A stretch of DNA of 64,000 bases, taken from assembly GCA_024403825.1 (NCBI GenBank), contig JAKSRB010000002.1, positions 1-64,000 of the forward strand, written 5' to 3'. Below the pieces are notes generated by a model. It searched no databases, was not told the origin of the DNA, and saw nothing but the letters and a program-made list of their open reading frames with translations. Every line of letters begins with the position of its first letter. Within the stretch, counting starts at the first letter, position 1. A program made the position numbers and the translations under genes. Positions 1-8,171 of the stretch are shown in pieces. The stretch comes from Ruminococcus sp. (GTDB lineage: Bacteria; Bacillota; Clostridia; Oscillospirales; Acutalibacteraceae).

Positions 1-233
1 ACTCAAAGGCTTGGCAATGGGCGAACAGCAGGAAAGGCTATTGGAGAATATCTGAGAGCCACATACTGCATAAGACATTAACAAATGAATACCTTGCATC
101 AGTGGGATATGATGACATACTCCAGAGATACAAGGTACTGCACTCAAATTATTGAACCGCCGTGTACCGAACGGTACGCACGGTGGTGTGAGAGGTCGGC
201 TACTCAATTAATGGGTAGTCTCCTACTCGATTG
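1..233 (+). mobile_element. 3' end of a group II intron (domains V and VI)
   Basis: Directly after the maturase stop, a stem with arms CCGTGTACC and GGTACGCACGG closed by a GAAC loop (about 156-195) is a typical domain V. A second stem built on CTACTC/GGGTAG and ending CTCCTACTCGATT is a domain VI-like 3' end. The exact 3' splice boundary, about 231-233, is inferred. The 5' part of the intron is off the left edge. A hairpin and T-run follow it immediately. Confidence 0.85.
3..155 (+). CDS. Group II intron reverse transcriptase/maturase, C-terminal end (partial)
   Basis: The frame is open from the left edge and ends at TGA 153-155. It encodes the last 50 residues of an intron-encoded protein. 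The motif KAWQWANSRKGYWRI followed by a TLTNEYLAS stretch and YKVLHSNY at the end is the usual C-terminus of bacterial group II intron reverse transcriptases that lack an endonuclease domain. The protein binds its intron RNA, helps it splice, and copies it into DNA at a new site. The reverse transcriptase domain itself lies outside the window. No frameshift is visible in the part seen. Confidence 0.9.
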   Translation, partial: SKAWQWANSRKGYWRISESHILHKTLTNEYLASVGYDDILQRYKVLHSNY

Positions 234-251
234 GTAAATTGAAATAACTGT

Positions 252-275
252 CCCTCGGAGGGACACTTTTAATTC
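252..275 (+). terminator. Hairpin with T-run just after the intron
   Basis: TGTCCCTCGGAGGGACA folds on itself and is followed by CTTTTAATT on the plus strand. It looks like an intrinsic terminator for whatever the intron interrupted, and it may also limit minus-strand transcripts from the next gene. Confidence 0.6.
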
Positions 276-281
276 TTATTA

Positions 282-947
282 TCAACAAACAAATACACGC
301 ACAGTTTTATTAGCATTTTTTTGTACCTGTGTCCGGATGCTTTGCAACATCTGCATTTGCTGATGGAATTGAATATTGTTTTGTAATTCTATTTCAAAGA
401 GGTTTATAGCTTCTTTAAAGTTGTCAGCACGCATATTAAGTACATAATTAATTATTACATCGCCTGCATACCAATATGCTTCAGGTAAAATATTGTATTC
501 AATTATTTTTTGTGTTTCAATATTCAGCTTTGTCTGAATATTGTCAATATATGTATCAATTTCCTTAATCTCTTTGCGATATTTATTAGATTTATTTTTA
601 TAAACAATATCAGCTACTATTTTATAGATGATGAAAATTAGTGCAATTAAATCTAATACCGAAAAAGCAACAATCAAAAATAAGTAAAGGAAATATTTTA
701 AATAATCCTTATTCATTAAACTACTCCTGCAGTATGGAACTAAGAATAAACCCACAATAGTAAATATTACTATAAGGGCTATCCTAACACTATACGAAAA
801 CAATATGCTATGTCGTTTTTGGTTTATATAGCTTAATCTATTGTTCTTTTCTTTTATCAAACTTGAAATTCTACTTAAATAAAAATTTCTTGATTTAAAA
901 ACATTTGATACCTGTACAAGATATTGATTATATTCAGCACTAATCAT
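282..947 (-). CDS. Hypothetical protein with two membrane segments and coiled coil
   Basis: A 221-residue protein that I do not recognise. It has an N-terminal basic helical stretch, two hydrophobic segments (about residues 50-70 and 83-107), then a Lys/Glu-rich probable coiled coil and a soluble helical tail ending FVC. The longer frame starts at 965. However, GGAGG lies 7 bases before the internal ATG at 947 (MISAEYNQ), so that start is preferred. It lies alone between an intron end and a noncoding RNA and is very AT-rich, so it may be accessory DNA. No enzyme motif is visible. Confidence 0.6.
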   Translation of the reverse strand: MISAEYNQYLVQVSNVFKSRNFYLSRISSLIKEKNNRLSYINQKRHSILFSYSVRIALIVIFTIVGLFLVPYCRSSLMNKDYLKYFLYLFLIVAFSVLDLIALIFIIYKIVADIVYKNKSNKYRKEIKEIDTYIDNIQTKLNIETQKIIEYNILPEAYWYAGDVIINYVLNMRADNFKEAINLFEIELQNNIQFHQQMQMLQSIRTQVQKNANKTVRVFVC

Positions 948-1046
948 ACAGTTGCCTCCATTCACTAATATTGTTATATTTTCACCATTTTGTTATAAAA
1001 AAATCCCCAATAAAGGGATAAATTTACAATATTTTTCAAATATTGC

Positions 1047-1075
1047 TTGACAAAATATAACACAAGTGGTATAAT
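1047..1075 (+). promoter_or_regulatory. Sigma-A promoter of the noncoding RNA
   Basis: TTGACA (1047-1052) and TATAAT (1070-1075) are separated by exactly 17 bases, a consensus vegetative promoter. No coding frame of useful size follows on this strand before the next terminator, so it should drive an RNA gene starting near 1082. Confidence 0.85.
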
Positions 1076-1081
1076 ATAATA

Positions 1082-1478
1082 AAGGGTATAAGAATAAGCC
1101 CCACAGCTTATAGATTGACTCTAACAATCTATAAGCTTCGCACCGAGTATTGGCGTACTCAGAGCTTGTGAAGCTAAATCTGCGTATAATTCTATACGCT
1201 TTTGAATACTTTGTCAAGACCTGTTTCGTGTACATACTCGGAACGGGTCTTATGCTTTACCAAAACCACAATTAAATAAGGACAGATAATATATACATCT
1301 TATTACTGGGGAACTGCACATTTCCCTTAATCAGTAACATTGTGGCTGTAATCGGCTTGAACTATATGTTAGCTAATGAGACAGCCCAACAGTGGCATAT
1401 AAAATTACCTGAAACCTAATTAAATAACAGCTGAGTAAATTAAGCAACTCAAAGAGCTGTTTAATTTACTTTACTGTT
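1082..1478 (+). ncRNA. Structured noncoding RNA of unknown family
   Basis: The unit runs from a consensus promoter to an intrinsic terminator and has no credible ORF. Stems visible in order: AGCTTATAGATTG with its complement (about 1106-1136); GCTTCGCA/TGTGAAGC enclosing GAGTA/TACTC; GCGTATA/TATACGC; AAGACC/GGTCTT around 1217-1252; TTACTG-GGGAA/TTCCC-CAGTAA (about 1300-1338); and GGCTGT/ACAGCC (about 1343-1388). I see none of the conserved cores of tmRNA, RNase P RNA or SRP RNA. It could be a 6S-like regulator, another large structured RNA class, or two RNAs in tandem with a break near 1255. The function is not assigned. Confidence 0.6.
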
Positions 1479-1480
1479 TT
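1434..1480 (+). terminator. Terminator of the noncoding RNA
   Basis: AGTAAATTAA (1434-1443) pairs with TTAATTTACT (1461-1470), and the inner bases ACTC/GAG extend the stem. TTACTGTTTT follows. It is nearly symmetrical and may also end the tRNA-Arg transcript arriving from the other strand. Confidence 0.75.
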
Positions 1481-1556
1481 GGTGCGCTGGAAGGGACTCG
1501 AACCCCCGACCTTCTGATTCGTAGTCAGACACTCTATCCAGCTGAGCTACCAACGC
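1480..1556 (-). tRNA. tRNA-Arg (anticodon ACG)
   Basis: A 77-nt cloverleaf on the minus strand with a genome-encoded CCA end. The acceptor arms GCGTTGG/CCAGCGC pair with one G-T wobble. The anticodon loop CTACGAA gives ACG (read as ICG after deamination) for CGU/CGC/CGA. The T-arm has GGTTCGAGTCC. Confidence 0.97.
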
Positions 1557-1627
1557 ATATGCGGTCAGGTTATTTCCTAACCGCAGGATATATAATACCA
1601 TACTTACCCTTAAAAGTCAAGCACTTT

Positions 1628-3040
1628 CTATGAATTAAAATCAAAAAATGCATAAAAAGCACGATATGCCATATATACATCTGTTTTTGACACAATTTCA
1701 AATGGTGCGTGCATCGAAAGTACCGGTACTCCAAGGTCAACAACATCTACATTCATATTGGCTACATATTTTGCGATGGTTCCGCCACCGCCTCCGTCAA
1801 CCTTTCCTAATTCGCCTACCTGCCAGAGTATATCATTTTTTTCCAGCATTCTTCTTATGTCGCCCATAAATTCGGCTGATGCTTCTGAGGTATCGTATTT
1901 TCCGCCATGTCCTGTATATTTTGAAATTACTACTCCATTGTTTATATATGAACTGTTGTTAGCCTCATATGCTGATGCATATGTTGGGTCAAATGCAGCA
2001 TTTACATCTGCTGACAAGCAGGTACTTTTTGATAACGCTCTGTATCCCTCTATTCCATCCTGCTTTGCAAGGTCATAGATGAAAAATCTCAAAAAGTCAC
2101 TCTGCATTCCTGTGTTGCCGTCACTTCCGATTTCTTCCTTATCGGTAAGATATGTTATACAGGTTTTCTCAGGATTTTCAATATCAAGTGCCGCCATTAT
2201 TGCCGGATATGCACACACCTTATCATCGTGACCATATCCGCCTATCATACTTCTGTCAAAGCCAATATCTCTTGATTTAAATGTTGGAATCAAACATAAT
2301 TCTGCTGAAAGAAAATCTCCCTCGCATATACCGTACTTTTCATTTAGTATTGACATTACATTAAGCTTAACAAGGTCCGATTCTTTATCTTCGGTGTCAT
2401 ATGGTCTTGAACCTATCAATACATTTAAATCTTCACCTTTAATTGCCTTTGCAAGTGGCTGTTTAACCTGCTCCTGTGCAAGATGTGGCAATAAATCTGT
2501 TATACAGAGGCATGACTCATTTTCATCATCACCCCAATTAACATCAACCCTTGTTCCGTCAAGCTTTACGATTGAACCATGCAATGATAATGGCAGGGTA
2601 GTCCACTGATATTTCTTTAAGCCTCCATAATAATGTGTCTTGAAAAATGCAAGATTATTTGCCTCATACAATGGATTTGGCTTTAAATCAATTCTTGGTG
2701 AATCAATATGTGCTATTGCAAGCCTTGCACCGTCTTTTACACCATTTTTTCCGATTACTGCAAGTGCTACTGCTTTATCTCTGTTTATATAATATACCTT
2801 ATCGCCTGCTTTGTACTCTGCCTCATTGTCATATTCCACAAAGCCTGCTTTCTTTGCCATTTCAACAGTATAACGCACTGCCTCACGCTCTATCGGTGAA
2901 TTATCAAGAAATTTTCTGTAGCCTACACAAAAATCATCTGCTTTTTTTATTTCTTCTTTTGATAAAGCCTTAACTCCTTTTGGTTCGGTCATCATTATTT
3001 TTTCTTTAAGTAATGCTGTTTTTGATTTTTCCTCTGCCAT
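1628..3040 (-). CDS. M18 family metallo-aminopeptidase
   Basis: A 470-residue dizinc exopeptidase that removes N-terminal residues from peptides, presumably in the cytoplasm. The metal ligands of the M18/M20/M28 fold are visible: AHIDSPR (His111, Asp113), a GYGHDDKV segment, DKEEIGSDG with the catalytic Glu pair, and SMHAPFEI near the C-terminus. The length fits bacterial M18 enzymes. The frame extends upstream to a TTG at 3061, but AAAGGA lies 12 bases before the ATG at 3040 (MAEEKSK), so that start is preferred. It is alone in its unit and has no sign of a signal peptide. Confidence 0.92.
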   Translation of the reverse strand: MAEEKSKTALLKEKIMMTEPKGVKALSKEEIKKADDFCVGYRKFLDNSPIEREAVRYTVEMAKKAGFVEYDNEAEYKAGDKVYYINRDKAVALAVIGKNGVKDGARLAIAHIDSPRIDLKPNPLYEANNLAFFKTHYYGGLKKYQWTTLPLSLHGSIVKLDGTRVDVNWGDDENESCLCITDLLPHLAQEQVKQPLAKAIKGEDLNVLIGSRPYDTEDKESDLVKLNVMSILNEKYGICEGDFLSAELCLIPTFKSRDIGFDRSMIGGYGHDDKVCAYPAIMAALDIENPEKTCITYLTDKEEIGSDGNTGMQSDFLRFFIYDLAKQDGIEGYRALSKSTCLSADVNAAFDPTYASAYEANNSSYINNGVVISKYTGHGGKYDTSEASAEFMGDIRRMLEKNDILWQVGELGKVDGGGGGTIAKYVANMNVDVVDLGVPVLSMHAPFEIVSKTDVYMAYRAFYAFFDFNS

Positions 3041-3111
3041 TACTCTGTTCATTCCTTTCAATCTGCCTTTTATTTGTTAATAATTTATTCTACATTACAT
3101 TATTCCCAATT

Positions 3112-3723
3112 TTATGAATAATATAACTTAATGTACATTTCCTTTGCATTCTCTACCCTTTCAACATAATTACTCGTTTCTGGGTATGGAATATTTTCAA
3201 GTTTTTTGCCGTCTGGACTGTATTCACTGTTTTCAAGCCAGTCACTTACCACAAAACCTGCATTATATGCCGCAACCGCACATTGTTCTGTGCCGTAATA
3301 ATCATAAAAAAACTTTAATAAATAACAGCCGTAATCTATGCAGATTTCAGGTTTCAGCAAATCTTCTGTTTTGTATTTTCCCTTTACTCCTCTTTTTTCC
3401 TGCAGCCACTCAAATGATGACGGCATTACCTGCATAATTCCATATGCTCCTGCATTTGAAACTGCACTTTCATTAAATCCGCTTTCTGTACGAATAACCG
3501 CAAATATCAATGCTGGTTCAAGCTCATATTCCTTTGCCGCCTTATTGACATATTCTGAATATTCCTGCGGATAACTTGTTTTTTCAAAATTATCCTTGGT
3601 ATCTACATAAAAATTACTTACAAAAAACATTACTGCTCCTGCAAGTACTGCAAGTGATATTATCCAAAGCAGAAAATTTGCAAAACAACCGTTATTCTTT
3701 TTTACTCTGCGGTTTTCAGCCAT
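3112..3723 (-). CDS. Membrane-anchored lytic transglycosylase (GH23, Slt-like)
   Basis: A 203-residue protein with a short basic N-terminus, one membrane segment (about residues 16-38) and an extracellular SLT domain. The catalytic Glu is E80 in RTESGFN. GIMQVMPSS and AAYNAGF are the other family signatures. It cleaves peptidoglycan glycan strands to leave anhydro-muramyl ends and so helps wall remodelling. It lies 4 bases from coaE and is probably cotranscribed with coaE, tsaC and prfA. Confidence 0.93.
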   Translation of the reverse strand: MAENRRVKKNNGCFANFLLWIISLAVLAGAVMFFVSNFYVDTKDNFEKTSYPQEYSEYVNKAAKEYELEPALIFAVIRTESGFNESAVSNAGAYGIMQVMPSSFEWLQEKRGVKGKYKTEDLLKPEICIDYGCYLLKFFYDYYGTEQCAVAAYNAGFVVSDWLENSEYSPDGKKLENIPYPETSNYVERVENAKEMYIKLYYS

Positions 3724-3727
3724 ACAT

Positions 3728-4339
3728 TCACCTCAGATTGCAGATTATATCTTGATAAAGCAAACTAATACTATTTTCAAGTTCAGCTATACTGCCATTA
3801 TTCTTTATAATATATCTCGAATTATCTATAAAAAATTTTTCCTCATATTGTGCATTAAATCGCATTTCTGCTGACTCTCTGCTTATATTGTCACGAATGC
3901 ATATTCTTTTTATTCTTGTTTCCCTGTCAGCCGTAACACTTATTATGAAATCGCATATTATATCCATATTACTTTCAAAAAGCTGTGGTGCATCAATTAT
4001 TACTGCCTTTTCACCTTTTTCTGCAAGAATTTTAAGCTTTTTTAATGTAAGTGAAATCACAAACGGATGAACTATTGAACTTAATAATTCTGTATTTTCC
4101 TTTGATAAAAATGCTCTTTCTGCAAGCAGGGGGCGGATTATATTTCCTGTACTGTCGATTATATCTGCACCAAATACTGCTGAAATCGTTTTAACGCAAG
4201 GTGATTTTCCGTCGTACAGCTCTTTCACAAGCAAATCTGCATTTATTACAGGGATTTGCTTTTTATTTAAAAGCTCTGCAACATAGCTTTTTCCTGCTCC
4301 GCTTTGTCCGGTAAGTCCGATAATTTTAATTCTTTTCAA
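3728..4339 (-). CDS. coaE: Dephospho-CoA kinase
   Basis: Catalyses the last step of coenzyme A synthesis, phosphorylating the 3'-hydroxyl of dephospho-CoA with ATP. The P-loop GLTGQSGAGKS sits at residues 8-18. The lid and CoA-binding segment (IIDAPQLFES, RIKRICIRDN) follow. About 203 residues, normal for the family. The reading frame could begin at a TTG at 4345, but GAGGTG lies 7 bases before the second TTG at 4339, giving MKRIKIIG. Its start overlaps the end of the tsaC gene, so translation is probably coupled. Confidence 0.93.
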   Translation of the reverse strand: MKRIKIIGLTGQSGAGKSYVAELLNKKQIPVINADLLVKELYDGKSPCVKTISAVFGADIIDSTGNIIRPLLAERAFLSKENTELLSSIVHPFVISLTLKKLKILAEKGEKAVIIDAPQLFESNMDIICDFIISVTADRETRIKRICIRDNISRESAEMRFNAQYEEKFFIDNSRYIIKNNGSIAELENSISLLYQDIICNLR

Positions 4340-5360
4340 GGTCAATCACCTCAAAGCCTGCCGCTCTTATCAAACGATTATATACCGCAAGTCCTACACC
4401 ATTAACGGACGGTAAGCGTGAATATACTGTTCCGCTAAAACCGTCATTATCAATTTTTCTTAATTCATCAAATAATCTGTTAGCCTGCGAAGCATAATCA
4501 TTTCTTCTACCTATTGAATATGTCTTTACATTCAACAGAGGAATATCTTCATCACAGCATAAGGCAACAATATTTTCATTTTTGCGGTTATTCACATAAT
4601 TAATATACTCAGAATCTCCGCATTTAAGAAGTACAACATTTGCCTTTGGTGAATAATGCTTGTATTTCATTCCAGGACTTGCCACCTCTGCACCGTCTGC
4701 CAGCTTATTTAATACAGCATCATCAAGCTCCACTTCACCAAGAACATCTCTAAGCTGTTCAAGAGTAACTCCTCCCGGTCGTAAAACTCTTGGTACATCT
4801 GTAGCTAAGGTTATTACTGTGCTTTCAAGTCCGACTTCGCAAGCTCCACCGTCAACTACTGCATCAATTTTTCCGTCAAGGTCATTTATTACATGCTGTG
4901 CTGTTGTAGGACTTGGAGAGCCTGAAAGATTTGCTGACGGAGCGGCAAGGGGAGTTCCTGAAGCTCTGATAATTTGTCTTGCAACAGTATGACTTGGAAA
5001 GCGTATTGCAACAGTATCAAGACCAGCGGAAACCTCGTCAGGAATAATCTCAGATTTTTTCATTATAATTGTAAGTGGTCCTGGCCAGAAATTATCTGCA
5101 AGTTTTTTTGCAAATTTCGGCAATTCACTTACAAGATTATATTTTTCAATATCCGAAAATTCAGATATATGTACAATCAAAGGATTATCCATTGGACGAC
5201 CTTTGGCAGTAAATATTTTTGCAACAGCTTTTCCATTGAGTGCATCTGCGGCAAGTCCATATACCGTTTCTGTCGGAATACCGACAAGACCACCATTTTT
5301 TAATATGTCTGCCGCTTTGTTTATATCGTCACTACTATTTTGAAGTAATAATGTTTTCAA
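4326..5360 (-). CDS. tsaC: L-threonylcarbamoyladenylate synthase (Sua5 type)
   Basis: Makes threonylcarbamoyl-AMP from threonine, bicarbonate and ATP, the first step of t6A37 modification of ANN-decoding tRNAs. The N-terminal YrdC domain (about residues 1-200) shows GIPTETVYGLA and the KGRPMDNPLIVHI substrate loop. The extra C-terminal domain (about 215-344) marks the longer Sua5/YwlC form. At 344 residues it is full length. The start is a TTG preceded by AGAAGG at 9 bases. The neighbours prfA and coaE are the usual company of ywlC in clostridia. Confidence 0.94.
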   Translation of the reverse strand: MKTLLLQNSSDDINKAADILKNGGLVGIPTETVYGLAADALNGKAVAKIFTAKGRPMDNPLIVHISEFSDIEKYNLVSELPKFAKKLADNFWPGPLTIIMKKSEIIPDEVSAGLDTVAIRFPSHTVARQIIRASGTPLAAPSANLSGSPSPTTAQHVINDLDGKIDAVVDGGACEVGLESTVITLATDVPRVLRPGGVTLEQLRDVLGEVELDDAVLNKLADGAEVASPGMKYKHYSPKANVVLLKCGDSEYINYVNNRKNENIVALCCDEDIPLLNVKTYSIGRRNDYASQANRLFDELRKIDNDGFSGTVYSRLPSVNGVGLAVYNRLIRAAGFEVIDLEKN

Positions 5361-5373
5361 ATTATCAAACCTT

Positions 5374-6447
5374 CTATGCGTCCATATTTTCTTTAAGCTT
5401 TTCAGCTCTGTCAGCAGTTATCAAAGCATCAATCACTTCATCAAGATTTCCGTTAAGAATATCCTCAAGCTTATAAAGTGTCAGACCTATTCTATGGTCT
5501 GTAAGTCTTCCCTGTGGATAATTATATGTTCTGATACGCTCACTTCTGTCACCTGTTCCAACCTGTGAACGCCTGTCTGCGGCAATTTCACTTGCCTGCT
5601 TATCCTGCTTTTCCTTTAGCAAACGGCTTTTCAGAACCTTTAAAGCCTTATCCTTATTTTTATACTGACTTCTTTCGTCCTGACACTCTACAACTGTACC
5701 TGTCGGAATATGAGTAATTCTTATAGCTGAGCTTGTTTTATTGATATGCTGACCACCTGCACCACTTGAACGGAAGGTATCAATTTTTAAGTCATTAGGG
5801 TCAATTTCAAGCTCAACATCCTCAGCCTCAGGCAATACCGCAACTGTGGTTGTTGAGGTATGCACTCTGCCCTGACTTTCTGTTTCAGGAACACGCTGAA
5901 CACGATGCACACCGCTTTCATACTTAAAACGAGAATATGCACCATTGCCGTTAATCATAAATGAAATTTCCTTGTAACCGCCAAGCTCAGTTTCATTTAC
6001 ATTTACTATTTCAATTTTGTAGCCTTTCTTCTCTGAATACATTGAATACATTCTGAAAAGAACTGCACTGAACAATGCAGATTCCTCACCGCCTGCACCG
6101 CCTCGAATTTCAATAATAACATTGCGTTCGTCATTTGGATCCTTTGGCAAAAGCAGTATTTTGAGTTGCTCTGACAATTCTTCAATATTTGCCTTTGCAT
6201 CATCAAGCTCAGCCTGTGCAAGCTCTCTCAGCTCAGAATCAGAGGTTTCATTCAGAATTTCAAGACTTTCTGCCTGAATATCAAGTGACTTTTTATAATC
6301 ACGATAAGTAACAACAATCTCTTCAATAGATTTAAGCTCTTTCATAATTTTCTGATATTCCTCAGGATTTCCTGCTACTGACGGTTCATAAAGTCTTCTG
6401 GAAAGCTCAGAATATCTCTTATCAAACACTTCTATTTTTTCAAACAT
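5374..6447 (-). CDS. prfA: Peptide chain release factor 1
   Basis: Recognises UAA and UAG stop codons and triggers peptide release on the ribosome. The [13 protein letters not shown] segment carries the universally conserved GGQ that enters the peptidyl transferase centre. [14 protein letters not shown] contains the PxT codon-recognition tripeptide (here PET), which separates RF1 from RF2. At 357 residues it is normal length and has no programmed frameshift. Its ribosome site AAAGGA lies inside the end of the DUF951 gene, so the two are translationally linked. No prmC methyltransferase gene is adjacent. Confidence 0.97.
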   Translation of the reverse strand: MFEKIEVFDKRYSELSRRLYEPSVAGNPEEYQKIMKELKSIEEIVVTYRDYKKSLDIQAESLEILNETSDSELRELAQAELDDAKANIEELSEQLKILLLPKDPNDERNVIIEIRGGAGGEESALFSAVLFRMYSMYSEKKGYKIEIVNVNETELGGYKEISFMINGNGAYSRFKYESGVHRVQRVPETESQGRVHTSTTTVAVLPEAEDVELEIDPNDLKIDTFRSSGAGGQHINKTSSAIRITHIPTGTVVECQDERSQYKNKDKALKVLKSRLLKEKQDKQASEIAADRRSQVGTGDRSERIRTYNYPQGRLTDHRIGLTLYKLEDILNGNLDEVIDALITADRAEKLKENMDA

Positions 6448-6448
6448 A

Positions 6449-6625
6449 TTATTCTAATATCCTTTTTATGTTTTTTTCTACTTTATTTCTGGCAACCATT
6501 ACTTCTCTGCCACAATTTTCACATCTAATCTTAAAATCCATACCAATTCGCAAAACAAGAAAATTTTTACAGCCGCAGGGATGCTGCTTTTTCATTTCTA
6601 TGCGATTTCCTACCTGTACATTCAA
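6449..6625 (-). CDS. DUF951 small zinc-finger-like protein
   Basis: A 58-residue protein starting at a TTG, with AGAGG 6 bases upstream. It has the DUF951 pattern: a short basic N-terminus, MKKQHPCGC (Cys17, Cys19), [16 protein letters not shown] (Cys35, Cys38), and a basic tail ending KNIKRILE. The four cysteines suggest a bound zinc. The family is widespread in Firmicutes and its function is unknown; a nucleic-acid role is often guessed. It directly precedes prfA with one base between stop and start. It is short and uses a TTG start, so it is easy to miss. Confidence 0.92.
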   Translation of the reverse strand: MNVQVGNRIEMKKQHPCGCKNFLVLRIGMDFKIRCENCGREVMVARNKVEKNIKRILE

Positions 6626-6725
6626 AAAAGCCTCTCCCCTCTGTATAAATATATATTGTAATATTATACATCAACTTGCTGTAAATATCAACCATATTTG
6701 CAAAAACAAAAACCTATATATTTTA

Positions 6726-7382
6726 TCAAATTTTAATAATATAATCCAGCAATTCCTCTGCACTTGAAGCAACAAAGTCCGCTCCTGTCTGCAAAAGCTC
6801 CTCTCTTCCTCTGAAGCCCCACTCTACTCCTGCCATTTTTACTCCTGCATTTTTAGCTGTATATACATCAACATCGCTGTCACCTATATAAATGCATTCG
6901 CTCTGCTTTATGCCATATTTTTCAAGCATTGCAAGCAGTGCCTCTCCGTCCGGCTTTCGTTTATATTCCGCTTTTTGCCCCCATAACTCAGTAAATTTAT
7001 GATTTGGATATACCTTTTTTACTATTTTCCCAACAAATTCGTCAGGCTTGTTGGATAATACTGCAATCAATATATTATTATCTGCAAGCCCAGCGAGCAA
7101 CTCTGCACATCCGTCATATGATGAGGTATTATCATTGCAATGTAATGCATATTCTTTATTAAAGGTATCACGCACAATATTTTTTAATTGTTCATTATCT
7201 CCAAACTCACCCATTGCCTTTGTTATCATCACCTCTCTGCCGTTTCCAACATACTGATTATAATTTTCAATAGGTTTTTCTGGCAGACCTGCTTTTACAA
7301 GTCCCTTATTTACATTGGTTGCCAAATCAACAAGCGAATTTACCAAAGTTCCGTCCAAATCAAAGACTGCAATTTTTATCAT
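6726..7382 (-). CDS. HAD family phosphatase, phosphoglycolate phosphatase-like
   Basis: A 218-residue HAD hydrolase with all four motifs: DLDGT (nucleophile Asp8, acid Asp10), SNKPDE (motif II), the Lys in KRKPDG, and IGDSDVDV (metal Asp pair). The helical cap between residues 20 and 80 resembles Gph/PgpB-type phosphatases. The substrate is inferred to be 2-phosphoglycolate or another small phosphoester. Its ATG overlaps the stop of the upstream cyclase gene (TAATG), so both are translated together. Confidence 0.88.
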   Translation of the reverse strand: MIKIAVFDLDGTLVNSLVDLATNVNKGLVKAGLPEKPIENYNQYVGNGREVMITKAMGEFGDNEQLKNIVRDTFNKEYALHCNDNTSSYDGCAELLAGLADNNILIAVLSNKPDEFVGKIVKKVYPNHKFTELWGQKAEYKRKPDGEALLAMLEKYGIKQSECIYIGDSDVDVYTAKNAGVKMAGVEWGFRGREELLQTGADFVASSAEELLDYIIKI

Positions 7383-7999
7383 TACTCAAACTCCCACACT
7401 TCAAGTTCTTTTTCCTGTTCAATCAGAATTGCTCTGCAAGGAGCCGCCTCAAGTCCTCCAAGCTTTAATGGAAATGCACATAACTGATATTCACCATCTG
7501 TAATATTCTCAAGATTTAAATTTTCAAGTACCGCAATACCTGCCCTTGCAAGTATCATATGTGTTTTTGTTTCATCAAAATCAGGAGCAATCGACTGGGC
7601 ATCTGTGCCTACCAGCACAACATTACTTTCAGCGATTACCGCTGCCGCTGACCACGAAAGAAATGTCCTGCCCTCACCTCTGAAAATGATTCGGCGTTTG
7701 CAGTACGGTAACAGCCTTTCCATATCAATCCCTGTAAGTATGCCCTCAACAGTTATTACAGTACATATTCCGTAAAACGAACTTAATCGGATTTTATCAA
7801 CAGATATTCCGTCCTGACAATAATGCAAAGGAGCATCAATATGTGTACCTGAATGTACGCACATACTTACAGCGGACAGGTTGTATTCATCACCGTTATC
7901 AATATTCATAAGGCTATCGACAACCGTTTCAGGGTCGCCCTCATAAACAGGTGTAGTTAAAGTATCCTTTGAAATATCGTGAATTATCAAGCTTTGCAC
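7382..7999 (-). CDS. Cyclase family metal-dependent hydrolase (kynurenine formamidase-like)
   Basis: A 205-residue member of the cyclase/KynB fold, which hydrolyses amides or related bonds with a metal bound by the HSGTHIDAPLHY motif (His and Asp ligands near residue 50). The later conserved segment VGTDAQSIAP is also present. The true substrate cannot be told from sequence. No tryptophan catabolism genes are near, so N-formylkynurenine is not assumed. It is coupled by a one-base overlap to the HAD phosphatase. Confidence 0.85.
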   Translation of the reverse strand: MQSLIIHDISKDTLTTPVYEGDPETVVDSLMNIDNGDEYNLSAVSMCVHSGTHIDAPLHYCQDGISVDKIRLSSFYGICTVITVEGILTGIDMERLLPYCKRRIIFRGEGRTFLSWSAAAVIAESNVVLVGTDAQSIAPDFDETKTHMILARAGIAVLENLNLENITDGEYQLCAFPLKLGGLEAAPCRAILIEQEKELEVWEFE

Positions 8000-8088
8000 C
8001 TCCGATTTTCTGATTTTAAACTATTATTTTATTATATCACAAACTTTTGATTTTTGTATAGCATATTGGAATTTATTAAAAAACTAAT

Positions 8089-8117
8089 TTGACAATCAAG
8101 TAAAACTTTAATATAAT
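8089..8117 (+). promoter_or_regulatory. Sigma-A promoter of the DUF1624 gene
   Basis: TTGACA (8089-8094), 17-base spacer, TATAAT (8112-8117). The gene's ribosome site AAAGGA and ATG follow about 55 bases downstream. Confidence 0.85.
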
Positions 8118-8171
8118 TATCTCATATAAACTCAATTACTATAAAAACGCATTGAATATAAAGGAAAAACA

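Noticed and set aside
993..1235. 80-residue minus-strand reading frame
   Set aside because: It runs antisense through the hairpins of the noncoding RNA, has no ribosome site, and its composition looks random.
1255..1480. tmRNA or RNase P RNA
   Set aside because: There is no tRNA-like T-arm with a CCA end and no GAGGAAAGUCC core in the noncoding RNA region.
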